Source: Eutreptiella sp. 'Long Island Sound 2002'
Taxonomy: Eukaryota; Euglenozoa; Euglenophyceae; Eutreptiales; Eutreptiaceae
Direction of reading: 5' to 3'
Assembly: GCA_964036045.1 (NCBI GenBank)
Contig: OZ038385.1
Location: forward strand, 26,868,853 to 26,932,852
DNA: 64,000 nt
Position 1 is the first letter of the stretch. Each line of letters starts with the position of its first letter. The notes under the pieces were generated by a model that was given only the letters and a program-made list of their open reading frames with translations, ran no database searches and was not told the DNA's origin. The translations under genes were made by a program, and so were the position numbers. Below are positions 45,436-54,300 of this stretch, piece by piece.

Positions 45436-46292
45436 GCCAGGTAGGGAGGAGCCGGGACCGGACCGCCCCCCCCAAAGCACGCCAGACGGAGCAAGGGACC
45501 GGGGCAGGACACGCAGAGGGGCACGGACCACGTGGAACGGCCCTACCAGCGCCCAGTGCCGGGACTGCGCGAGGTGCGCACGCAGCACACCACCCAGGGG
45601 GGGGGGGGGAGCGGACGCCGCGGGAGCGCGAGCGCACACACACGCAAAGGGCACGCGGGGACTACCAGAGGGGCAACCGGACCGAGCTCGCGGAACGCAC
45701 AGACCGCGTGGAATGGCGTACCAGCGAGCGAGGGTAAGGGACACCCGGACGGGACGGCCCGCCACACGCAGCACGGGACACGCGGGGCGGGAAGGGGGAA
45801 ATGGGAGAGACACAACACCAGGTACCGGCCCGAGCCCCCCGAACCGGCCGCGAGCGCCGCCCACAAACGGACGGGGCACTGCACCCGCCAAGGCAGTAGT
45901 GGCGCACTGCGCCGCGCCCCAACCCCTAGGCAAGGCAGCCTCCGCTCCAGCCAAACGGGGTCCCACTGGCAACAAGCCAGTAGCACGGGCCCGTCGGCGC
46001 CGGCGCCCCGGGCGACCACGCATTAGGGGGGCGACGCGGTGGGTAAGTGCCCGCAGCCACGGCTGCAAATTGATGCACTGACCGGGGAGTGGCGAAACGG
46101 GGAAGCCGGGGAGGGACGGGGCTCCGAGCCCTGTGAACGTGGGGGACTCCGCCACCAGGCAGGAGGTGCGTCTTGGAGGGCCCCCCACTAGGACCCGGTG
46201 GGGAGGATATCACCTAGCCCGACCAGGTGGCCCCCCGGGGCCAAAAGGCGTCTAGTACCCGCAAAATCAAACCTCCAACCTCAAACCTCTGC
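45436..46292. other. GC-rich junction between satellite 2 and LINE copy 2
   Basis: Contains a G-run near 45598-45610 and a diverged ~176-bp duplication (CGTGGAACGGCCCTACCAGCG and CGTGGAATGGCGTACCAGCG). The last 30 bp before 46293 are A/C-rich. No recognisable gene or RNA. Confidence 0.5.
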
Positions 46293-47919
46293 CCTCTCGG
46301 CCACCCTGTTCCCGTGGCGGCTGGCGTGCACCAGGGTGTATTCGTCATCTTCTCGTTCGGGTGTCCATTCCAGGGGGGGTTCACCCGCGGACGCGTTGGT
46401 AGGTTGGCATGTTGCGGTGCGTGAATAGGGGGGCCCCGTTTTGTCATGTAGGACAATGGTGTGGCCTCGAGTCCAGCTGTGCAGGGTGAGGACGAGAGCC
46501 GTCGCTGTTTCCTCGTGGGTTGCTGGCGGTGGGGCGTCGGATTCTTGGATGAAGGTCGGGGCCTCCTGCGCGTGTGGGGACCCCGAGAGGTTCGTCCAGG
46601 CTCCAGTTTTGGATACCCGTCCCTGCACCACCATTTCTTCCGGTGACTGTTGACAGGCGTCTTGTATGTCCTGTCGCAGCTCCTGGATGTACGCCCCTGG
46701 GTCTCGGTTTTCTTCTGTTTCCGCTATCCGTTGGTCCGTTTCGTTGAGTGCTCGGTACAAGCTCCATGTGGGTCGTTGGTGCGCGGTGGTCGCCGCCTGC
46801 AGTATGCGTTGGATGCTGTCCTGCAGTGGATTGTAGTCAAGGTCCATAGGTTTGTGGTTCACGAGGATGTCAAGGCCAATGGGCAGTGATTCCGGGGGCG
46901 GGTTAGTGGTTTCGGGAGGGGCAGATACTTGGGAGTGGGTTTCCAGCGCGATGCTGGATGTTCCACTGGACATGGATATTGATGCTTCGTGCGTGTGGTC
47001 CTCTGATGTGCGTGGCTGCGTTGCCTCCATGGTCAGCGGCGCCGTTTGTGGTTCTGGCCCCGGGACATTGTCCTGGTCGTTGTGGTGCCGCGCCTTGTGT
47101 GGAGGTGTGTGGCAGTGGTCCGTGTTTTGGGCGCTATACTCCGTGCGTTCCTGGCTCGTGGTACGCCGGTGCGGTGTGGTGCTTGTGGTTCGTTTTGTGG
47201 CTCGGCCGCTGTAGTCGGTGCGTTGTGATGGGGTGTGGTCCTGTTCCGTGTCTAGTCGTCGCTGTGCTCTCTGCCCTCTGGTCGCCCTCTGCCCGTGGGG
47301 TCCTGTTGTGTTGGCCGTGCCGGGGCAGCGGTCGGTGTGCCATTGGGTCGTTGCATGGGTGGATCGGGGTTCTTTCCGCTGTGTGCTGTACACCGTGTGG
47401 GTGGGGCTTGGAGTGTGTGTGTCTGGTGCTCGTCCTCGGCTCCTATCGCTGGGGCTGTCGTGGCCGTTGGTGTCGCGCCGCGGTATGTGACTGTAGTCCG
47501 TGCTTTGGGTGCTATACTCCGTGCCGTCCAGGCTCGGGGTACACTGGCGTGATGTGGTGCTTGCGGTTCGGTCTGTGGCGCTGTTGTCAGTACGTTGTGA
47601 TGGGGCGTGGTCTGGTTCTGCGTCCACCAGCTATCGTTTTTTCGTTCGCTCCCCTGTCGCCCTCCCCCCTTGGGGCCCCGTTGTGTCGGTGGTGCTGGGG
47701 TCATGGCCCGTGTGCCGTTGGGTCGTTGCTCCCCGGTGCGCGCTGTACACCATGTGGGTGGCACTTGGGGTGTGTGCGCCTGGTGCTTGTCCTTGGCTCC
47801 TGTTGCTTGGGTTGCCGAGGTTGTTGGGGTCGGCCGGGTGTTGTCCCCCCTTTCGAGTCGTTGTTGTTGTCGACGTGCTCGGCGTAGGCGTTGCGGGTTC
47901 CCCCTGGACGTCGTCCTGG
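46293..47919 (-). pseudogene. LINE copy 2, ORF1 N-terminal part, interrupted by chromovirus 2
   Basis: It is collinear with 34203-35828 of LINE copy 1. The minus frame 47627-46281 is open for 448 codons across the position where copy 1 has a TAA. It keeps the original frame at a G-run where copy 1 has lost one base (TGPPYSRTATCQPTNAS, then EWTPEREDDEYTLVHASRHG). It therefore preserves the better version of ORF1. Homology ends abruptly at 46293 against satellite-flank sequence, so everything downstream of the first ~1.7 kb of the LINE is missing. Its 5' end continues at 59265 after the LTR element. Confidence 0.8.
47914..47919 (+). repeat. Target-site duplication, left (TCCTGG)
   Basis: TCCTGG precedes the 5' LTR and recurs at 59265-59270 after the 3' LTR. 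The uninterrupted site survives in LINE copy 1 at 35823-35828. Five to six bp is normal for Ty3/gypsy integrases. Confidence 0.85.
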
Positions 47920-48705
47920 AGTAAGAAAAAGTGCTTTTCCATTACTTTGAGGCATACTCTAGTTGTATTAGAGATGCACTGAGCATCCATGCATTTTTAT
48001 CTTAGTATTGGTCCAACCAAAAGTGGTGATAACACAATTTGACCTATGGAACCAAACACCCAATCAGGATATGGAGTGGACCCCTTAATCCCCTTTCAAT
48101 GTGAAGTAAAACATCTTTTCCTGAGTTGACTGAGCACTGACATACCCAAAGTAGAGCCTATGAATTTATCTATGTTTTTCCATGAATTCTTAGCTATCCT
48201 AGTGGTATGCACCCTAGGGGGCTTGGCACCCCTTTTTGAGAGGTCCTGGGTTCAATTCCTGGTCAGCCTAGCTAAGTAGGAAGATCCCATGTGACATGGC
48301 AGTGACCTCATTGCCACATACCATGCCACCTCAGCACATATGGGACCCAAAACAAAGAGTGCACATCTCCTAAGATGGCACTATGGAGAGAGAGTGACCC
48401 TGAGGCAGTTTTCTAACTCTTTTCCCAAAACATTTCAGCTATCTTTGTGAATATGCATTCATTTGTAACCTGAGTTGCAGATTCTGTGAATATCCAATCA
48501 TCTTTCACTGTTTACACTGCAGCCCTTCATGCTTTGATCCTGATCTTCTCCTCTTTGCACACTTCTGGTTTGGGTTATCCTGGATTGACTCTATTTCTGC
48601 AAACAAAAGGTTTTCATCTTCCAAAACAAGCAGCAGGAAACCCTACACCTACAGCAAGCAGCAGGAGAAGCAAAAACACAGTGCTGAAAACACTATAAAC
48701 GTTTC
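47920..48705 (+). repeat. 5' LTR of chromovirus 2
   Basis: 786 bp, starting AGTAAGAAAA and ending ATAAACGTTTC. Unlike most LTRs it does not begin with TG or end with CA. Boundaries come from alignment with the 3' LTR, the PBS, the PPT and the target duplication. It contains a tRNA-like segment with A- and B-box-like sequences (48191-48259). Confidence 0.9.
48191..48259 (+). other. tRNA-like segment in LTR (pol III A/B-box-like)
   Basis: TAGCTATCCTAGTGG (48191-48205) resembles a tRNA D-arm/A box. GGTTCAATTCC (48249-48259) matches the B-box consensus and sits in a T-arm-like hairpin (CTGGG TTCAATT CCTGG). No complete acceptor stem is visible, so this is a tRNA-derived relic (SINE-like) rather than a tRNA gene. 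The 3' LTR lacks the AGTGGTATGCAC part. Confidence 0.5.
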
Positions 48706-48718
48706 CGGTAGCAAGAGG
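48706..48718 (+). promoter_or_regulatory. Primer-binding site, chromovirus 2
   Basis: CGGTAGCAAGAGG follows the LTR directly. It matches the initiator tRNA-Met PBS TGGTAGCAGAGG except for the first base and one inserted A. The element may use a variant tRNA, or the site may be slightly mutated. Confidence 0.65.
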
Positions 48719-48806
48719 CAGCCTGTCTCTGCGCACCGGCAGCAACCCCGTGCCGTACATCCAGTGCGCCGAGTACGGGCAAAAATAAGCAGAAGGGTGA
48801 AAGAAG

Positions 48807-51302
48807 ATGGATCCAGGAAAGGAGGACGCCGACGTGAAGACGGCGCCAGCGCCTGAGGCACCGGCAAGGCCGGCACCTGGCGCTGTACCTTCGGCGGAGC
48901 CCTTACATGGGCCAGTGGATGCGGCTGAGGACTCCCTGGATGGACTCCAGACCGCCTTCGGGGCCCTGTCCGTCGAAGAGGTGGTCGTGGTCACTCAGCC
49001 TGAGAAGAGGAAGAGAAGTGAGAGCGAGAAGAATGCTGGAGAAGGAGCAGACGAAGGAGAGGAACAAGGGCAAGACCTGACGAGTGTCCCTACCTTCGAA
49101 GGCGCACCAAGCGCTTCTGGCCTCCACGCATCACCCTCTCCTATGATCACCACACTCCCAGCCGCTCCAACATCCACTTCCACAACCAACCCGCCTATGG
49201 CAGAGGGCACAGGCTTTACTGGCATGCCTCCCTACCCCGCCTATGGTATGGGCCCACCTACCACTGCGCTCCATGAGGCAACTACTGCCAGTGAGCCGGT
49301 GGCTTCCAGCTCTGCGCCGCGATGGTATGCGGCTGACTATCCCCATCCACTACACGCTACTGGAAGCTTTGTGGATGTTCCTGGGTATGCTCCTGGGTAT
49401 GCACCTGGGTATGCACCCTTGAGTGGGTTGAGGAGAGGTCCAGAGTCTCTTGGAGGCAGGAGTAGAGGATCGGGAAGATCCTCCAACAGGTCCCTGACGC
49501 GGTCGGAGATCAACGAGGTGCTCCGAGGAGCAACTTCAAAAATCGTGGGCGACCTCACGCAAGAGATCAGGGAGAAACTGGAGCCCCTGATGATCCCGCC
49601 CCAAACGTCACCTATCTCGGTGGGAATGTCACCCCACCGAGTACAGGCTAACCACCTGACGGCAGGGTTGACAAATACCCTGGGGAGCCTGAGGAGCAGA
49701 CCGATGCCGACGCCTGCAGCTTTTCCGAGAAGTCCCTTCGTGCCGAGAACGGCCCAGCCGCCCTACAGCCACGTGACGAACTCGACGAGGGCCGAGCTGG
49801 ACCGGCTGGGGCTGACAGCCTTAAGGGCTATGGTGGACGTGGAGCTTTATGGCTCCAGTGATCTAGGCGGAGAACCCTCCGACGACGAGCCGCTGTCGAT
49901 GGATTCTTCTTCGCCCTCGGAGGACGATGACCCGGAGGACCCCGAGGATCCAAAAGGTAAGAAGAAGAAGAAGAAGAAGAAGACCCGACGCCCTGAAGGA
50001 CGCCGAGCTCAGGAGGCGAAGGCTATTGCCACCTCCAAGATCGTGGTCAACCTGCCTGAGTTCACAGGCAAGGACCTCAGCGACTTCGCTGAGAACTTTG
50101 GCCGGTTCCTACGACTGACCGGCCAGACCCACGCTAGTGGGCGCGTGAAGTGCGACCTGCTCCTGCAGTGCTGCAAGACCAAGTACCTGGAGAAGCAGGT
50201 CAGGCATATCGTAACTAACTCCGCCACCTTTGCCGATGTGTTGGTTGCCCTGGAGAGGCAGTACCCGACCTACGAGACCAACCTCTCCATCAGGGTCGAG
50301 ATCCAGAACCTACCCGTGCTGCCCAACAACCCCAAGCCGGGCAGGGTATCTGAGCTGTTGGCTGATCTGGATCACTGGGCTGGACGACTGACGCCCGGCT
50401 CCTACAGCAGCGACGACCTGCTATTCTGGCTGGTGGCCAAGCTCCCTCGAGAGCTATGGGACGAGTGCCGTTTGACGGCTGAGCGCAAGGCTAGATCCCT
50501 CCACTACGAGGATCTATGCGTGCTGCTCCTGGAGATGGCGCTGGAGAAGGAGAGCGACCAGCACCTGAACAACTACCGCCCTGGTGGTGGAGGTTCTGGA
50601 GGCAAAGGGTACCAAGGGTCCCGACCTGGGCAGAGGACTACCCCCAAACACGCCCACGCCCGTACCATGGAGAACGTGAAGGAGCTATTCTGGTGTGATG
50701 CCAGAGACGAGCAGGGCCACCTGCAGCACGCCTCTGACTGCGAGCAGCGAGACTGCTTCGTCGTCCAGGGGAAGCAGCAGGAGAAGAACACCGGCGCCAA
50801 AGCGAAGCTGCCGGATCATTACCGCTGCACCATCACGTGTGCATTCTGCGGTAAGCGGAAGCACTACGAGGATGAGTGCTACCATAAGCAACGCCTATCG
50901 GCGAAGCTTAAGGGGGAAGATCCTGGCAAAGGCTCAGGCAAAGGTGGAGGCAAGGCCAAAGGCAACGACTCCGGCAAGGGCAAGTCGAAAGGACGTGGTC
51001 AAGGTGGTCAAGACAAGGGTCAAGGTGGACGAGGAGGAGGCGCTAACCGCCAGCCCGACAACAAGAACAAGGACAAGAACGGAGGCAACCCCAACCCTAA
51101 TCCAGCGGGGAACTCCGAGCCCTCTGGAGGGCAGTCTGGTCCTACCACACGCTCACAGACGCAGGCCCAGCAAGAACAAGGAGCCAAGCGTGAGCATGAA
51201 GGTGGTGATGACGGCAACGCTAAGAAGAGGAGCCGTTTCATGAGGATGGCCCGCAAATTGCGGAACAAGGGGTTCGAGGTGACCTGTCCCGCGGAGTTCT
51301 GA
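48807..51302 (+). CDS. gag: Gag polyprotein, chromovirus 2 (831 aa)
   Basis: The structural protein of the retrotransposon particle. ATG 48807 is the first good start, 100 bp after the PBS. The N-terminal ~350 residues are Pro/Ser-rich, with a triple PGYA repeat near residue 194. An acidic stretch (EDDDPEDPEDPKG) then runs straight into KKKKKKKKTRR (near residue 395), a likely nuclear-import signal encoded by AAG repeats. The capsid-like region starts at NLPEFTGKDLSDFAENFGRF (near residue 413). The zinc knuckle CAFCGKRKHYEDEC (near residue 685) has canonical CX2CX4HX4C spacing. A Gly/Lys-rich RNA-binding tail follows. It ends in TGA followed by CGG, with pol continuing in the same frame. Confidence 0.9.
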   Translation: MDPGKEDADVKTAPAPEAPARPAPGAVPSAEPLHGPVDAAEDSLDGLQTAFGALSVEEVVVVTQPEKRKRSESEKNAGEGADEGEEQGQDLTSVPTFEGAPSASGLHASPSPMITTLPAAPTSTSTTNPPMAEGTGFTGMPPYPAYGMGPPTTALHEATTASEPVASSSAPRWYAADYPHPLHATGSFVDVPGYAPGYAPGYAPLSGLRRGPESLGGRSRGSGRSSNRSLTRSEINEVLRGATSKIVGDLTQEIREKLEPLMIPPQTSPISVGMSPHRVQANHLTAGLTNTLGSLRSRPMPTPAAFPRSPFVPRTAQPPYSHVTNSTRAELDRLGLTALRAMVDVELYGSSDLGGEPSDDEPLSMDSSSPSEDDDPEDPEDPKGKKKKKKKKTRRPEGRRAQEAKAIATSKIVVNLPEFTGKDLSDFAENFGRFLRLTGQTHASGRVKCDLLLQCCKTKYLEKQVRHIVTNSATFADVLVALERQYPTYETNLSIRVEIQNLPVLPNNPKPGRVSELLADLDHWAGRLTPGSYSSDDLLFWLVAKLPRELWDECRLTAERKARSLHYEDLCVLLLEMALEKESDQHLNNYRPGGGGSGGKGYQGSRPGQRTTPKHAHARTMENVKELFWCDARDEQGHLQHASDCEQRDCFVVQGKQQEKNTGAKAKLPDHYRCTITCAFCGKRKHYEDECYHKQRLSAKLKGEDPGKGSGKGGGKAKGNDSGKGKSKGRGQGGQDKGQGGRGGGANRQPDNKNKDKNGGNPNPNPAGNSEPSGGQSGPTTRSQTQAQQEQGAKREHEGGDDGNAKKRSRFMRMARKLRNKGFEVTCPAEF

Positions 51303-51305
51303 CGG
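51300..51305 (+). promoter_or_regulatory. Candidate readthrough stop TGA-CGG between gag and pol
   Basis: UGA followed by CGG is one of the known leaky stop contexts used by several plant RNA viruses for readthrough. Here it is the only barrier between in-frame gag and pol. A weak hairpin (CACC...GGTG, about 51319-51334) lies downstream. Readthrough is inferred. Confidence 0.6.
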
Positions 51306-54300
51306 GGACGCTCTGGTGGCACCCAAGACCTGGTGTTTTTGGTACATATCCGACTAGGGGGACGTGAATACCTGGGGGTACTGGATACTGGCGCCACAAT
51401 ATCTATAGTGGCCAAGAAAATTTTACCTTGTGGGAGCCTGAAGAACACCATGACCACCGCTGCTATACGTATGGGGGATGGACATGTGGTGCACAGCTGC
51501 GGGGACTGTGAAGTGGAGGTACCTATGGGCTCTCGGACTATCGCCCATAGGTTCTATGTGATGGACACTGAGGCCTTCGACTTTGTACTGGGTACTGACT
51601 TCTTCGTACAGCACTCCCAGATACAATCCCTGACGCTGCAAGCGCCCTACCTCCTCTACGTGGACCACGGCAGTGGCAGAGAGTCTGTGCCACTGGAGCA
51701 GTCGGAACATACCTCGAGTTACCTGAGACTATCGAAGGAGGAGCCCTCGAACATGATGGCGGCCTCCAAAACTGAGGACTATCAACTGTTGGGGGAAGTC
51801 CTAGACCAAGGTCTGAAGGAGTTGGGTTACTCTCGAGAAGACCTGAATGTGGAGTTGTTCGCCAGCGACAAGCAACATGTACTGGACCTTTACTGCAGCA
51901 AGGGGAAGAACTGCAGCTACAAAGTTTACTGGCCCTCTTTCGGGATGGCCTACGGGAATCCCAGGTTCAGTGAACTGGGGAAGGTGCTGACCAAGGTGGC
52001 CTTGGAACGTTCCCGTATGGTCCTGTGTTCCCCTGATTGGGGAGCCCATGGGGGCAACGAGTACTGGCGAAACCTCCTGGACAGGCTGACTATCAGCTCT
52101 GTTCGTTTGCCTGATGAGGCCATCTACGTGCCTCTGGGACGCAAGACGCCTATTGGGAAGCCCGGATGGGGGAGTATGCTCAGCGTGGTGGACGGAAGTC
52201 TTACCACTATTCCCTGGGAGGACCTGGACCCGACTGTGGTCCAGGCTATACAACGAGAAAGCGATGGACTCGCCTTGGGTGACTTGAAGGATCGCCTACG
52301 ACCTCAAGATGCTGTTGAGACTACACCCGGAGGAGATGAGTACGTCGTGACTGACACCAACACCGCCAACTCTCCCTGCCATGTACCTGTTCCTGATGGA
52401 GTCTCTGAGTGTGGATTATCTGAGCTACCTAGCTCTATCCACTCAGATGACGAAACTGAGCACGACGCCTTCTTCGTGCAGACCTGTGTGGAGGATGTGG
52501 AGAACGCCGAGTACGTCGCCCCACTAAAACCCGTACTCTCCATGAGGGTGGAAGACCCCGTGGACGAGGAGCTGGACCCTCGATCCAGGCTCAGGGAATA
52601 TGTGGATTCCAAGAGGAAGTTGGTGGCGAAAAAGCTATGCTACGCGAAGCCTACCCGCAGCTCGTGGCCACTGAAGCAAGGACGTATGGGAGACCTATCC
52701 CAATTGAAGGAGGACCTCGAACAGAAGATCACCACCTGGCAAAGGGAGGTAGATCTCAAGCTCATGAAGAGCGTGTGGGGCGCCCATGTGAGGACCCCAG
52801 AGGAGGACGACCTCTCGGAGGAATGTGTATGTGAACCCCCTCGAGCGTGCCTATGTTGCCATCGTCCATCGGAGATGGTTGAACAAGACCTTCTATATGC
52901 CTACCAAGGGCTGAAGGATACTACCACGGGCGAAGAGTCGGTGGAGGACCACCTCCCGACGTCTATTACCCAGGGGGCAAGCAACTTACACTCTGACGAG
53001 GACATGGAGGACAAGATCAAGATATTGGACCCGCGGGTACAGAAGCTTATACGGACCTATCTGGAGGTGTTCGGAGAACTACCCCCTCCAGCCTCATGCG
53101 ACAAGCTGGTACAGATGGACCTCAAGCTGAAACCCGAGTTCGTGGGTCATAAGATTCGGAGGAGACCCTATCCAGCTCCTAAAGAGCAGGCCGACGAGAT
53201 TGAGCGACAGATACAAGAATGTATCGACGCTGGCCTAGTCCTGGAGTACAAGGACGGGGACTACCCCCTACACTGCAGCCCCTGTTTCCTGGTGGCTAAA
53301 CCTGGGTCTACAGCCAAACGGCTGGTAGTGGACTATGGAGAGCTGAACAAGAAGACGCTGAACCACTCAGGGTCCATTCCGAATATGGAGTCTACCCTAG
53401 AGAAGATAGCCTCCTGTCGCTACAAGACCAAAATGGACAAGCGAAGCGGATTCTGGCAAGTGGACCTGACGCCCAACGCACAGGAACTACTGGCCTTCAT
53501 CACCCCTCAGGGGAGGGTGTTCAAGTGGAAGGTCATGCCGTTTGGCGTGGCTAACGCACCCGCTCTATTCCAAGAGCTGATGAACAAGATCTTGTCCATC
53601 CTACGAAGGAGACCTAAGGTGCAGGAGCTCATATCCCGTGGTGCCCAGATGGAGGCTCACATCGACGATGTATGCCTTGGGACCAATACCCAGGGGGATC
53701 ACCTAATCCTCTTGGGTGAGTTCTTTGCGGTCTGCCAGGAGAACCACACTCGACTCAAGCTGGAGAAGTGTGAGTTCATGCAGGAGACCATGCAGTACTT
53801 GGGGTTTGACGTTGGCTATGGGTGGTGGACCCCAGCGGCCTCTAAGGCCGAACCCCTGATGGATGCCAAGGTACGACACGAAGACCCCAAGAAAGGACTT
53901 CATGATGTACGCAGTTTCATTGGGGCGTGCAACTTCTATCGCCGCCACATCAAGAACTTCACCTATACCAGCGCCGTTCTGACGGACTTGATCAAGAAGA
54001 GTACTACTTGGCGCTGGGGCCCACAAGAGCAACAAGCGTTTGACGAGCTCAAAGACAAGGTAGCCAACGCTAAGTGCTTGGGCGTGCCTAGAGCACAAGG
54101 GGAGATTATCCTGGTGACCGACGCCAGCAATGTGGGCGGTGGTGGAACGTTGTTCCAATGGCAAGCACTAGAGAAGGAGGAGTTCGATTCGGCCATTTCC
54201 CAATGGGGGACGGAAGGTCTCAACCGAGATGGAACCCTCAAGCACAGCTACCCTGACGACAAGTGGGTCCTAGTACCTCTGGGCCACTGGAACTGGAAGT

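Noticed and set aside
46020-46150. rRNA fragment
   Set aside because: Phrases such as GGGGAGTGGCGAAACGGGG look rRNA-like, but no known conserved rRNA core is present.
38188-46188. Many 100-600-codon frames on both strands in satellite 2 and its flanks
   Set aside because: All repeat with the satellite period and exist on both strands at once; they are a product of GC content.
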